From Orobanche coerulescens (taxonomy: Eukaryota > Streptophyta > Magnoliopsida > Lamiales > Orobanchaceae), in contig CM065815.1 in assembly GCA_033398695.1 (NCBI GenBank), positions 5,388,501 to 5,452,500 on the forward strand: a stretch of 64,000 nucleotides of DNA, written 5' to 3'. A program made the position numbers and the translations under genes. The notes under the pieces were generated by a model. It ran no database searches. It was not told the origin of the DNA and worked only from the letters and a program-made list of their open reading frames with translations. Shown here in pieces: positions 1-12,495 of this stretch; positions within the stretch are counted from its first letter, which is position 1; every line of letters begins with the position of its first letter.

Positions 1-240
1 AGTTTATTATATTTATAGTGGCTTACTGGATATTAATCTTAAGGTAAGTCTCGAAGTTTCAGATTTATATTATGCTGTTTGATTTATTTATAATGTGTTC
101 GACTGTTTGAAAACATTGATCCGCTAGTTTATAGCGGATAGATTATAATGGATAAGTTATTGATAAGTGTTCAACAATGATAGCTTATATCGGTTTTTTG
201 AAACGCTACTTGAAATAGCGTTTGAGCTTATAGTTTACTA

Positions 241-610
241 GTTATTCACACCCGTGCGTTGCATACGGGCTCTATCTAATTGGTTATAGTGTAATGTGTG
301 GTATTTATTTTCGTCATTAGGTTTGTAAGTTGTGATGGTATCACAACTTTTGTAAGCATCGCATGAGTTGAAGATGAATGAATTTAATTAGTTGTTTGGT
401 GACTTTTATATTTAGACCGAGTCATTCAGACCCGTGCGATGCACACGGGCTTAATCTAAATGTTCATAGTGTATTGTTCAACACTAATTTTCGTCATTAC
501 ATGGGCTGTATATAAGTGTTCATAGCGTAATCTTTGGCACTTATTTTCGTCATTATATATCTAAGTTGTGATGGTATCACACCTTTTCTAAGCATGACAC
601 ACATTTAAAA
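241..610 (+). repeat. Degenerate direct repeats with Helitron-like 3' hairpins
   Basis: Two short GC hairpins, CCCGTgcgttgcatACGGG (251-269) and CCCGTgcgatgcacACGGG (431-449), are each followed 6-7 nt later by CTAA (276-279 and 456-459). A hairpin just before a CTRR end is the usual 3' terminus of plant Helitrons. The sequence after each hairpin recurs two or three times: a 'tcatagtgtaat' block, 'ttttcgtcatta' and the palindrome GTTGTGATggtATCACAAC (330-348). No Helitron 5' end or Rep/helicase gene is seen, so these are remnants at best. Confidence 0.4.
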
Positions 611-622
611 TAGTTTATTGAC

Positions 623-698
623 ATTAAAAGAGTATATGTGAAGAGACTTTTTTCAAGATGCTACATTTAAAAGAGTCTCTTCACATGTAACTTTTTAA
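623..698. repeat. Imperfect inverted repeat (about 30-bp arms)
   Basis: The left arm contains GTGAAGAGACTTTT and the right arm contains AAAAGAGTCTCTTCAC, separated by about 17 nt. AT-rich arm extensions continue the pairing on both sides. It could be a small foldback element or a transcribed hairpin; nothing shows expression. From about 700 to 1690 there is only AT-rich DNA with no supported gene. Confidence 0.5.
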
Positions 699-1693
699 TA
701 TGTATAAGTTACATACTAAATGTCAAAGGGAGGTTAAACGCATACGGTTCTTCAAAATAAATGTAACCCTTATATAAAATCGTAACAAAGTGGATATTCG
801 CTATATTTTGAGATCTAGCTTGTGACAATTAATTATTCTTTTGGTTTATCATATCAAATACGGTAGTTCCACATTACTACGCTTGCACAAAAACCATTTA
901 AGTTTCAATATTTTTTATTGTTGTGAAAATCGGTCCAATATTGTTAGTATATTTAATTTGTACCAGGTTGCATATATAAATATATTTGAAGACATCAATC
1001 TCAACATATAATTTTTCTACTCTTAATAACTAATATAACAATTTCATTTTGCCAAATTTGTTTGTCATTCTACAAATGAAACTAAAATTATATTAAGATA
1101 ATCAATTAATCTCCATAGTGATATTACTTATTGAGTAAGATTTAAATTTAATTTATAATAGATTATATAAATGGTATATCTATATTGTTTAAACTACATA
1201 AATCGTCAAAATGATATTATTTATTATGTAAGATTTAAACTACAAGAAATTATATAAATGATAAATTCTCAAAATAACATAATCGCTTAATTGCCGATAC
1301 TAATTGTGGATATGATTACCCCAATCATTAATACGTATTTGTTTTATCTATAGTCTATTGCTTTGCACCATTTATGGATAAAGATGATAGTGTGAAGATA
1401 TTTTTATTATATTCTACCATTTTCAATATGTAACATCGACATAACTTACACAATCATATCAAGTATCAAAGTCACGCAATATTTCAAGACGTTTAATTAA
1501 GAAAGTGACATTAACACACCGCAAGACAAAAAACTACATTAAGAGCAAAAATATGAAAATGCACCAACAAAGTGTAGTAATAATTATTGACTAAAAATTG
1601 AACTCGTCACCTTATTTTCAATAAACTTACTTGCTAACGAATCAATAGTATTAGCCCATTTATCGGTATTACATGAAGCAAAATATTGCATGT

Positions 1694-2073
1694 TTAATTT
1701 GTAACATATATTAATATGAATGCTAAGTATTCATCCCACCGATGGCCATGGCGTCGTTCTTGTTTTTGTTGTTCTTGTTGTTGTTGTTGTCTTTGTCGTT
1801 GTTCATTGGCCTTTTTCATGTTCTGTTCTTGATACAATTTTTGTGACTTCTCGATATCTTTCTTTAATGCTTCTTGACGCGCTACAAAAAACAATTAGAT
1901 ATAGTTGATCGTTAGTAACTTAAATACAGTTAATCAATATATTGCATTTTCGATCAAAATAAAAATGTTCGTGCATGTACCACATAATTGATAAGACAAC
2001 GATGCGTAGGATCTCTTAAACCATTAGAGAAGATGATGTTACTACCAAACCTCCTAAGCACCATCTTTATGTC
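1694..2073 (-). pseudogene. Possible gene fragment, two exon-like pieces, unknown product
   Basis: Read on the minus strand, 2073-1981 is an open 31-codon stretch (start DIKMVLRRFGSN) between an acceptor-like tgtag and a donor-like gtacat. After about 100 nt, another acceptor (tttttgtag) precedes a charged, Gln-rich stretch (RQEALKKDIEKSQ, then a QRQRQQQQQ run) that looks like coiled coil. The two pieces do not join in phase at the predicted sites, and no start codon or upstream exon is found. I do not recognise the family. It may be a captured gene fragment inside the surrounding transposon-like DNA. Confidence 0.25.
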
Positions 2074-2639
2074 CTACATTGTTACACACACAAAACACAC
2101 GTGAAATTTACATAAAACAATATAAATCAATATGCTAAATAAGCTCGACGATATGATGCTTACTTTACCACCATAATAAGTTGTAGCCCAATGTGCACGC
2201 GGTGTGGAGGAAGTTGTGTTTTGTTGTGTGTGATTTTTGACACATTATATAGTTGATAAAATATTTGTAACTCATGGACGGGAAGGTAAAAAGACTAACA
2301 CTAATTGGTTTGTTTAATTTATGCATTCATGGCACCAAACACTTCATCTCCACATTTCACTTTATGTGAATATTCATTGTACACTTAACGAAAGTTGCTT
2401 GACATGCCTGGAAATCAATGTGGAATAACAAATATGATACAATCAATTCATCAAGCATTAATCATGACCACTTATATTTATAAGGCTTCTTAAGTTTTAT
2501 ATATATAAGATATGTTTCATTTATATCTCTCAATTTTACCCTCGTTATTTTAATTAAATTCCTCATATATCCTCCATTAAATACAATTTTCTCTCATTTT
2601 AAGCATTAATTACAAATATATTTACGTAATTTTATTTTA

Positions 2640-2785
2640 TAAGTTGCTTCAACCGCTAGTTTTACCAAACACTTTAAATTTAATCAGTTATCTTATCCGC
2701 TATCCGCTACCCCATCCGTCAAAAACTAGTTTATCCGCTATAAGCTAGCTTATCCGCTATCCGCTACTTTTTATCAAACAGAGCC
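2640..2785 (-). mobile_element. hAT-like non-autonomous element terminus (one end only)
   Basis: The region is packed with copies of TTATCCGCTA and ends in ATCAAACAGAGCC. Its complement starts GGCTCTGTTTGAT, a terminus common in plant non-autonomous hAT elements. A related inverted copy of the TAGCGGATA motif lies near the left edge of the window (about 100-160), so an element of about 2.7 kb may span 1-2785. The opposite terminus and TSD are not resolved. Confidence 0.4.
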
Positions 2786-2796
2786 ATTACGGTACC

Positions 2797-3341
2797 TAGG
2801 GGTGTCTAAATGGTTCTCGGTTCTCGATTAAAACCGGAACCGAACCGAAACCAAGCCGGTTCCGGTTAACCGGAACCGTATAATCGGTTTTCGATTCCTT
2901 ATTACATAATTTTTCGGTTTTCGGTTTGGAACCGGAACCGAACGGTTCCGAACCGAAAACCGATTTTATAATATATTTATTAAATATTATTTTTATATTT
3001 TATACTTATATATTTTATTATTTTAATTTTTGTAATTAAAATTTTAAAACCCTAATATTGTTAAATAAATATTTTATATTTTGTTAAAAATTTATAATAA
3101 TATATTATATATGTATTAAATATTAAATTATAATTTATAATTTATAATTTATAATTTAACTCGTATAAAAAAAACGGCTCTGTCGGTTTAACCGAACCGG
3201 AATCGAAAATAACCGGTTCGGTTCCAGTTAACCGAAATTTTATATGGTTCAATTTTCGGTTCTCATTTTTGGGCAATTGTGGTTCCGGTTAACCAAAAAT
3301 TTCGGTCCGATTAACCGGAACCGAACCGTTCGACACCCCTA
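2797..3341. mobile_element. hAT-type MITE with 8-bp target duplication
   Basis: The 545-bp element begins TAGGGGTGTC and ends GACACCCCTA, perfect 10-bp terminal inverted repeats. Its ends are dominated by repeats of GGTTCCGGTTAACCGGAACC type and its core is AT-rich. The flanks carry an 8-bp direct repeat ACGGTACC at 2789-2796 and 3342-3349. An 8-bp duplication fits the hAT superfamily. It carries no coding capacity. The following 3350-3526 is AT-rich and empty. Confidence 0.88.
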
Positions 3342-3531
3342 ACGGTACCTATATATCAAATTTATTTTCCACATAATGAAGAGGGAACTTTTTTTAATAT
3401 TGCAGTTTTCTTTTCCTTTTATCTGATAATAAAGTTATGCTGATAAAATGATCAAAATGAACATGGAGTTTATTCCAACATTGCAGTTTTCTCTTTCTTT
3501 CATACTACCTCTACTTTTTAATAGTTGTATT

Positions 3532-3547
3532 TGTAACACCCCGATAA
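3532..3547 (-). repeat. Element C left LTR, distal 16-bp fragment
   Basis: TGTAACACCCCGATAA matches the first 16 bases of the intact right LTR at 35374. The last five bases, GATAA, are the target duplicated by element B, and recur at 27587-27591. Confidence 0.93.
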
Positions 3548-3950
3548 TGTAATACCCGGTTGTAATTCAGTCATTATCATTCAGTAATTTCATTCGGTGA
3601 TTGTCACTCAGTGGATTTTCACTCATTTATAATCATTCATCAATCATATTCATTCACCGTGTTCACCGTTCGGAAAAACTTCGAGTTGTGTATCATTATT
3701 GTTCATTGTTTTAACTTTCCTCATACGAGTTCGACTTTGTTAGATCACCATTAATTTTTGGTAACTCCAAAAATTCTAAATCTTTGCAATATTATAGAGC
3801 ATCGAGTTAGCTTTCCAATGATTCAAACGGTGAGTCAATCGGAGTCCGGACGAGAGAATTATGGTCGTTTTAGCTCACCCGCTCATTTTTCAGATTTTGG
3901 CCGATCACGGCCGACCGGACTCGGTCGTGTCGTCCGACACGGCCCGTGCC
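3548..3950 (+). repeat. Element B left LTR, 5' piece
   Basis: Aligns without gaps to 25258-25660 of the right LTR, with about two substitutions seen. It stops abruptly at GGCCCGTGCC, where element A begins. GTGCC would be the left copy of the A target duplication; the right copy is deleted. Confidence 0.92.
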
Positions 3951-5823
3951 TGTAATATCCGGTATTTTTCTTTCCCTTGTATTTTCATTTTTGGTATATT
4001 TCTCGGTCATAGTGACCCTCATGTATCTTTCAGTATGTCCTTCCCGTCAATTGTTGAATTGTATTCTCGTTATTGTTCGTTGTTTCAACTTTCCTCACAT
4101 GAGTTCGACTTTGTTAGATCACCATTAAGTTTTGGTGACTCCAAAAATTATAAATCTTTGCAATATTATAGAACATCGAGTTAGCTTTCCAATGGTTCAA
4201 ACGGTGAGTCAATCGGAGTCCGGACGAGAGAGTTATGGTCGTTTCAGTTTTTGGCCGAGCACTTCCAGGAGCCTTTCGGCCGATAGGGGGGGTCGATAGA
4301 CTCTACTGCCGGCATTCTGTATGGGTATCGGTTGGGCCTATCGGCCGATAGGCTGGCCGATATGTAAATTTCTTCACCTACGAAATTCCAGAGCCTTTCG
4401 CCGATAAGGGGGTCGATAGACTCTCTCACGGCATTCCGTATGGGTATCGGTTGGGCCTATCGGCCGATAGGCCACGATAGGTTCTCATTGTGTTACACTA
4501 TAAATGTGTTGTTTTGAGCGACGGCTCATTTCCTTCCCCATTTTTTCCACTGCATCGCGAGAGAGAGGTTATAGAGGGGGAGAGTTCTTCATCCGGGGGT
4601 CGATTTTCATCATTTCTTTTCGGTTGTGAGGCTCGGATAATCAATCTAACGCGTGTTCTACGGATCTTAATACTTGAATCACTCAAGGTAATATCTCTTG
4701 AAACCCTACCTTTTTGGATAATTGGGGATTTTGGGTTTTTCTTCCGATTAGTTCCGTTTTGTTGGTGGATTCTTGATGAATACGATTAATATTGTTAGTA
4801 TCTTTAGTTTCCTACGGATTCATGGATATTTTGTGAATTTTTACGGAATCGAGAGGGTTTGGTTGTGGTCCGCCCTCGTTGTTATTTTTGGTATGAATAT
4901 ACATGAATCGTAGGCGGGTTTCCGGTGAATTCCATTTCCGTAATCGTCTAGAGTTGGTTGTGATTGTGTTGTTCGAATCGTTAGGTTCATTTCCGCCGGT
5001 TCCTTGCGGTCGTGTTCAACTCTTCCGTTCCGTTCGTGTCATCGTCTAATTAATCGAGGCAAGTATCCTTATGAACTTACAATCTTGGCATAGTAGTTTT
5101 GTATGAGAAATTGTATGTGTGTGTATGCTCACTACGGGTTAGACTCGACGGGGTCTCGGTAGGGGTCCACGGAGGTGTGGATCGACGAGCTTTGCTTTTA
5201 ACCACTACGGGTTAGATCCGACGGGGTCTCGGTAGGGGTCCACGGAGGTGTGGATCGACGGTTAATTGTGGTGAACTTTACAAATGTGATTTGATATTGG
5301 CATTTCCGGAAATGAGTGCTTTCAAACGGTTTTCTTTATTGCATGCATTACTATATGTGTAAGATGTAAGATTGTTCATCTGGTTACTTGTACTAGCGTA
5401 ATTGCTAACCCCTCTGGGGACCCGTTTTGGGGAAATTCGTTTTATGAATTTCAGGTCAGGTTCATCGGGACGAGCGGGCGCTGGACCAGTACACGGATGA
5501 TGGCCATGCGTGATGATTGTGCATAAGAGATGTCTTAACGTCTTTTTGTCTTTTCATCTTTTATGGCTTTTGAACTAATAGCTGTACTCGAGTACTTAAG
5601 AGTTCTTGTTCGTCCAGATTGTATTGTTGTGTTTATGTTGTGTTGGATGATGATGTTATATTGACCGGTTGAACCGGGTGGATTGTTCTGTTTTGCGTCT
5701 TTATGACGTGGTGTTATTTTATCGTTTCTGTGAGTCGTTGTGTATGATGCTGTTCAGCCTGGTGGGTCCCATATAGGGATTCACGGCGCTGTAATATACC
5801 TCGGATATCCTGGGGGTGTTACA
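3951..5823 (+). repeat. Element A LTR1
   Basis: Runs from TGTAATATCC to GGGGTGTTACA, 1873 bp. It contains two internal tandem duplications: an approximately 122-bp unit (4263-4475) with palindromic CCTATCGGCCGATAGG cores at 4337-4352 and 4456-4471, and a 73-bp unit (5130 and 5203) containing GGGTCTCGGTAGGGGTCC. A TATA box, TATAAATG (4499-4506), follows the palindromes, so the promoter lies about 550 bp into the LTR. Confidence 0.92.
4499..4506 (+). promoter_or_regulatory. Element A LTR TATA box with upstream palindrome array
   Basis: TATAAATG directly follows the palindrome-bearing duplicated segment of LTR1. The same TATA recurs in LTR2 (about 11180) and LTR3 (about 17860). Transcription would start about 30 bp downstream. 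The promoter role is inferred from motif and position. Confidence 0.6.
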
Positions 5824-5828
5824 GAAAA

Positions 5829-5840
5829 TGGTATCAGAGC
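5829..5840 (+). other. Element A primer-binding site (tRNA-Met)
   Basis: TGGTATCAGAGC lies 5 nt after LTR1 and complements the 3' end of plant initiator tRNA-Met, the usual primer for these elements. In the next two units the site reads TGGTATCGAGC; both alterations fall on the CAG. Confidence 0.85.
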
Positions 5841-6061
5841 TCTAGGTTTATGGATACCTAGGCTTGTTGGTTTATTGGGTCTTGTGGTGTTTGGTCTTGC
5901 ACATCATCGTCACGCTGCCATGATTCCGGTACTACCAGTGTCCGTAAGTTTTCCTTCCTCTGTTCATTATTTCCTTGTATCGTACCTTTGATTCTCGACT
6001 TGTAATTGTTCTTCTCTCGTACTTACCCTCGTATGGCTTTTGCTACTTGTTTAACTCCAGC

Positions 6062-7115
6062 ATGGATGCTGGAAGAGGTCGTGGTCGCGGTCGTGGTCGT
6101 GGACGCGGCCGGGGACGTGGGGCAGCCGGTGGGGCGGCCACGTCACAGTCTTCGAGGCCGCGTGCCGCGGCCGTCATAGCCATGCTTCTTCTCGAGAGCG
6201 TGCGATCTTGGTATTGCGGCCGTTATGCAGCGGATGGTGAACCAAATGGCGGCGATAGCTCGGGCGGTTGAGGCCGGATCAAGCCCATGCTAATCGGGCG
6301 GAGCGGACCGTTGGCTCCAAGATGTCATCAAGATGCATCCTCCTCGGTTTCGGGAGCTTCGGACCCGATTGGCCGGGAAGGGTGGATCAAGGAGATGTCT
6401 AAGGTCTTCGTTGCCACTAAGCTGTCCCGAGGACCGTAAAGTCCCTATTGCTCAATATTTCCTCACCGGGGACGCTACCGACTGGTGGGAGGCCGTTGGG
6501 CCCAAAGACCATCTTTGCCGTGGGCTGAGTTTCAAGAGTTGATGGAGACCGAATATTGCCGTGGCGATCGGGCAGGCTCGGGTACATGCTTTTATGATGC
6601 TCAACCACGGGATATCCCCGTAGCTCAAGCCATTGCTGATTTTAACAAAGAGTTGGGTTATGTGAAGACCCAAGTTGTCGAGAGAGTGACAAGATTTTCC
6701 ATTTCTCCAGACGGATGAAGTTGCCGATCCGGACTATATGTCGGGGCTCGTATGCACTACATTGAAGGATTATCGAGTAGGGCCCTTGCTTATGATATGT
6801 CGGTGGCGAGTGAGGCGGCCCGCGAGAGTAAGCGAAGTCCAGGAACTTTTCGGGCCACAAGAGTGGGGGTCGGCGAGATCCCAATCTGCTAACTTCCCCG
6901 CCGCGGTGGTCGGCTCGTTCATTGGGGTCCTCGTGGAACTACCGGTGCTCCTTTTCGTGATGTGAAGTGTTTCAATTGTGGTCGTCAGGCCACATCGGTC
7001 GTACTTGTTTGAGCCCTTTGTCGACGTGTAATCGGTGTGGCGGCCACAAAGCCGTCTGTCTTTGAGAGGAGAAAATTCTTGGCGCCCGGGCTTCCATTCC
7101 AGCGCCTAGGGAACC
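6062..7115 (+). pseudogene. Element A copy 1 gag, frameshifted
   Basis: Starts at ATG 6062 with a Met-Asp followed by a long Arg-Gly repeat, as in other chromovirus gags. A capsid-like segment is spread over several frames (fragments such as AEFQELMETEYC and VAQAIADFNKELGY, 6500-6700). CFNCG-type zinc-knuckle fragments occur near 6970 and 7030. Several frameshifts interrupt the frame. It would form the particle coat that packages element RNA. Many shifts coincide with CAG/CTG sites where the other copies differ, so some may be sequence errors. Confidence 0.8.
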
Positions 7116-7289
7116 AAGTGTGAATCGAGGATCGTTTGCTCCTCGGTCTCGCGAGTGCTAGTCGGGGAGAGGTCGGGTCGACCCTCTAAGGGGGAGCTTC
7201 CGGTGTCGGCTCCGCCCATCCGCGTGTCTATGAGATGCGGAGAGCCGATGATCCAGGCTACCGTGGCGGCAGTACCGTTTATATTCTTT

Positions 7290-10200
7290 CTCATCCTGTC
7301 GGTGTGCTTTTCGATTAGGTGCTACGCATTCGTTCATATCTACGGATTGTGTGCGTCGTTTGAGTCTCGACCGTTTGACGCCTTGTGAACCCTTCATCGT
7401 TAAGCTTCCTAGCGGCGATAGGATCGTTGGTGATCAGGAGGTTCGAGACTGCTCTGTACTTATTTGTGAGAGGACTTGGCCCTCTAATCTTATCGTTGTG
7501 AGTATCGAGGGTGAGGATTTGATTCTTGGTGATGATTGGCTCGAGCGGCATGGTGCGATCATGAACTACCGCACGAGGATCATCACTATGTTAGCCGAGG
7601 ACGGCAGAGCACTCTTTCGCGGGGCGAAAGAGGGAAACAGTCGTTATTAATGCCTTGAAGGCGATGAGTCTCCTGCGAAAGGGGTGTACTGGTTATTGGT
7701 GCTATGCCTTAAAGGCGGAGGATGGTGGAGTCGAGCTTTCGTCGATTCCAGTCGTTAATGAGTTTCCTGATGTATTTCCTGACGAATTACCGGGATTGCC
7801 ACCGGACCGTGAGGTTGAGTTTGCTATAGAGTTAGAGCCGGGCGCGGCTCCTATTTCGAAGGCGCCGTATCGCATGGCACCTTCAGAGATGTCCGAGTTG
7901 AAGAAGCAGTTGAGTGAGCTTCTTGAGTTGGGGTATGTTCGACCGAGCGCCTCGCCTTGGGGCGCACCGGTCTTGTTTGTGCGTAAGAAGGATGGTTCAC
8001 TACGTTTGTGTATCGACTATCGTGAACTGAACAAGGTGACCATCAAGAACAAGTATCCTTTGCCGAGAATTGACGACTTGTTCGACCAGTTGCAGGGAGC
8101 TGCGGTATTCTCGAAGATTGATTTAAAATCGGGGTACTATCAGCTCCGGGTGAGAGAGTCCGACGCGTGCAGCGGCTTTTCGGACGAGATACGGACATTA
8201 TGAGTTTGTAGTTATGCCTTTCGGGTTAACTAACGCGCCGGCGGTGTTCATGCAGTTGATGAACAAAGTCTTTATCGAGTATTTGGATAAGTGTGTCGTA
8301 GTCTTCATTGACGATATTCTTATTTATTCGAGGAACGAGGAAGAGCATGCCCATCATTTGCGGGTAGTGTTAGACATTTTGAGGACCGAGCAACTCTATG
8401 CGAAGTTCTCGAAATGTGAGTTCTGGCTGAAGGAGGTGATGTTTCTAGGTCATGTGATTTCGGTAGGGGTTCGGGTGGATCCACAGAAGATAGAGGCAGT
8501 ATTGGATTGGGCACCGCCCAAGAATGTGAAGGAGATCCGTAGTTTCTTGGGTTTGGCTGGCTACTACCGTAGGTTCGTCGAGGGTTTCTCAAAACTAGCT
8601 CGACCACTTACACAGTTGCTCCAGAAATCCGAGAAGTTCGTCTGGACCGATGAGAGGCAGTCGAGTTTTGAGGAGCTGAAGAAGCGTTTGACTTCAGCCC
8701 CGGTTTTGGCATTGCCATGTGGCAACGAGGGATTCGCCGTTTATAGCGATGCTTCAGGTCAGGGTCTTGGGTGCGTATTGATGCAGCACGGCAAGACCAT
8801 TGCCTATCGTCGAGACGATTGAGGCCGTATGAGCTTAACTACCCTACTCACGATTTGGAGTTAGCGGCGGTGGTCTTTGCACTCAAGATTTGGCGTCACT
8901 ATCTTTTCGGCTGCATGTCGATTTTTACCGATCATAAAGTCTGAAGTACATATTTACTCAGCGAGAGTTGAATATGAGGCAGAGGAGGTGGTTAGAGTTG
9001 ATTAAGGATTATGACCTCGAAATCCTTTATCATCCGGGTAAGGCGAATGTCGTGGCCGACGCCTTGAGTCGGAAACCGATTGCGTTGCGAACGCTTGAGG
9101 TTCTTACGCCTCAGTCTGAGCTTCGGCGGGCTTTGATCGGGTTAGATGTTGAGGTTTTGCTGCCTGGATCTGTCGGGCAACTTTGTGCTTTGGAAATTTC
9201 GTCGTCTTTGATCGATGAGATTAAGCTAAAGCAATTAGAGGATCCGATGATTACTCAAATCTGAGAGAACGTTCTTAAAGGAAAGTCTCCTGGGTTTGTG
9301 ATTCACGAGGATGGCGTTTTGAGATTCAGTCGGCTTTGTGTGCGAGCAGATCGGAGTTGAGGCGAGTATTTTACGGGAGGCCCATGCTACACCTTATTCC
9401 GTTCATCCTGATGCGAGTAAGATGTACAAGGACGAGGAGGAACTTGGTGGAATGATATGAAGGGTGAGGTCGCACGGTTGTAGCGAGATGTTTGACTTGT
9501 CGTGAGGTCAAAATCGAGCATCAGAGTCCGGCTGGGTTATTTCAGTCACTTACCGTTCAGGAATGGAAATGTGAAGATATATCGATGGATTTCGTTTCAA
9601 GTTTGCCGATATCGAGGTCGGGCATGAATATTGTATGGGTGATTGTTGATCGCCTGACCAAGACTGCACATTTTAAGGTCATCAAGGACACTTGGGGCCC
9701 GGAGAAGTTAGCTCGTGTGTTTATTGCGCGGATCGTGAGACTTCACGGTACTCAAGTCTATTGTTTCGGATCGTGACGGCCGTTTTGTATCGCACTTGGC
9801 GGGCGGTGCATAAGGCGTTAGGTACCGGTTGCGTTTGAGTACCTCTTTTCATCCCGATCGGATGGGACGGTAACGCACTATCCGGACATTCGAGGACATG
9901 TTGAGTGCTTGTGCCCTCGATTGGAGTAGTATGGGAGGAGCATTTGCCATTGATCGAATTCACGTACAATAATAGTTGGCAGCGTCAATTCGGATGGCAC
10001 CGTATGAGGCACTTTATGGCGGCGATGTCGATCGCCGATTTGTTGGAATGAGGCATCCGATTTAGTCGGGACCGAGCCGGATGTCGTTTTAGAGACGAGG
10101 CGGAAGATAGAGTTAATTCGAGAACGGATGTTGGCGCCCGAGTCGGCGAAGTCATATGCCGGCGTCCGTCGTCGACCTTTGGAATTCGAGGTGGGAGACC

Positions 10201-10607
10201 ACGTTTTGCTAAAGGTGTCGCCGACGAAGGAGTTTTTCGTTTTGGGAAGAAAGGAAAGCCGAGGCGAGATTTATTGGACCCTTTGAGATTCTCGGCGAGT
10301 CGGTGAATTAGCGTACCGTTTGGCGTTACCTCCGGCCTTGAGTCATGTTCATAGCATTTTCATGTTTCCCGATTGAGGAAATATGTTAGGATCTAGTCAC
10401 GTCATCGATTATGGCGAGATTGATATTGCTGAAGATATTACTTTTGAGGAGCGTCCTTTGAAGATTTTGGAGCATCGTGAGAAACGACTGAGGCATAAGA
10501 CCATCCCTTTGGTCAAAGTTCAGTGGTCGAGACACGGTGTCGAGGAGGCAACTTGGGAAACCGAGGATAGCATGCGTGCTAGGTACCCGGAGTTGTTTGT
10601 TTCTTAA
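7290..10607 (+). pseudogene. Element A copy 1 pol (PR-RT-RH-IN-chromodomain), frameshifted
   Basis: Protease is near 7310-7650: the DTG motif is damaged to LGATHSF, with ILGDDWLERHGA downstream. Reverse transcriptase is at 7655-8600, with [26 protein letters not shown], the active-site [10 protein letters not shown] and [12 protein letters not shown]. RNase H starts near 8735 ([10 protein letters not shown]) and ends with [14 protein letters not shown] (9020-9070). Integrase pieces are at 9360-10330 (MDFVSSLP, VDRLTK, SDRDGRF). The chromodomain tail ([16 protein letters not shown]) ends at stop 10605-10607. A CAG loss near 8165 splits RT where copy 2 reads through. Enzymatically dead as written. 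Confidence 0.88.
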
Positions 10608-10642
10608 GTTTCGGGACGAAACTTATTTTTAGAGGGGTAGAA

Positions 10643-12495
10643 TGTAATATCCGGTATTTTTCTTTCCCTTGTATTTTCATTTTTGGTATATTTCTCGGTC
10701 ATAGTGACCCTCATGTATCTTTCAGTATGTCCTTCCCGTCAATTGTTGAATTGTATTCTCGTTATTGTTCGTTGTTTCAACTTTCCTCACATGAGTTCGA
10801 CTTTGTTAGATCACCATTAATTTTTGGTGACTCCAAAAATTATAAATCTTTGCAATATTATAGAACATCGAGTTAGCTTTCCAATGGTTCAAAGCGGTGA
10901 GTCAATCGAGTCCGGACGAGAGAGTTATGGTCGTTTCGATTTTGGCGAGCACTTCCAGAGCCTTTCGGCCGATAGGGGGTCGATAGACTCTACCGCCGTG
11001 CATTCGTATGGGTATCGGTTGGGCTATCGGCCGATAGGCTGGCGATATGTAAATTTCTTCACCTTGAACTTCCAGAGCCTTTCGGCCGATAAGGGGGTCG
11101 ATAGACTCTCTGCCGGCATTCCGTATGGGTATCGGTTGGGCTATCGGCCGATAGGCGGCGATAGGTTCTGTTGTGTTACACTATAAATGTGTTGTTTTGA
11201 GCGAACGACTCATTTCCTTCCCCATTTTTTCCCATTGCGTCGAGAGAGAGGTTATAGAGGAGAGTTCTTCATCCGGGAGTCGATTTTCATCATTTCTTTT
11301 CGGTTGTGAGGCTCGGATAATCAATCTAGCAGCGTGTTCTACGGATCTTAATACTTGAATCACTCAAGGTAATATCTCTTGAAACCCTACCTTTTTGGAT
11401 AATTGGGGATTTTGGGTTTTTCTTCCGATTAGTTCCGTTTTGTTGGTGGATTCTTGATGAATACGATTAATATTGTTAGTATCTTTAGTTTCCTACGGAT
11501 TCATGGATATTTTGTGAATTTTACGGAATCGAGAGGGTTTGGTTGTGGTCCGCCCTCGTTGTTATTTTTGGTATGAATATACATGAATCGTAGGCGGGTT
11601 TCCGGGTGTATTCCATTTCCGTAATCGTCTAGAGTTGGTTGTGATTGTGTTGTTCGAATCGTTAGGTTCATTTCCGCCGGTTCCTTGCGGTCGTGTTCAA
11701 CTCTTCCGTTCCGTTCGTGTCATCGTCTAATTAATCGAGGCAAGTATCCTTATGAACTTACAATCTTGGCATAGTAGTTTTGTATGAGAAATTGTATGTG
11801 TGTGTATGCTCACTACGGGTTAGACTCGACGGGGTCTCGGTAGGGGTCCACGGAGGTGTGGATCGACGAGCTTTGCTTTTAACCACTACGGGTTAGATCC
11901 GACGGGGTCTCGGTAGGGGTCCACGGAGGTGTGGATCGACGGTTAATTGTGGTGAACTTTACAAATGTGATTTGATATTGGCATTTCCGGAAATGAGTGC
12001 TTTCAAACGGTTTTCTTTATTGCATGCATTACTATATGTGTAAGATGTAAGATTGTTCATCTGGTTACTTGTACTAGCGTAATTGCTAACCCCTCTGGGG
12101 ACCCGTTTTGGGGAAATTCGTTTTATGAATTTCAGGTCAGGTTCATCGGGACGAGCGGGCGCTGGACCAGTACACGGATGATGGCCATGCGTGATGATTG
12201 TGCATAAGAGATGTCTTAACGTCTTTTTGTCTTTTCATCTTTTATGGCTTTTGAACTAATAATTTGTACTCGAGTACTTAAGAGTTCTTGTTCGTCCAGT
12301 TGTATTGTTGTGTTTATGTTGTGTTGGATGATGATGTTATATTGGCCAGGTTGAACCGGTGGATTGTTCATTTTGCGTCTTTATGACGTGGTGTTATTTT
12401 ATCGTTTGTGAGTCGTTGTGTATGATCTTTATTCGGCTGGTGGGTCCCATATAGGGATTCACGGCGTAATATACCTCGGATATCTGGGGTGTTAC
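10643..12495 (+). repeat. Element A LTR2 (shared middle LTR)
   Basis: About 1853 bp, near-identical to LTR1 over the 73-bp duplication and downstream. It is preceded by a purine tract (AGAGGGGTAG) and followed by a damaged primer site, so it serves as 3' LTR of unit 1 and 5' LTR of unit 2. Many single-base losses relative to LTR1 lie in CCTATCGGCC and CAG/CTG contexts. Confidence 0.9.
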
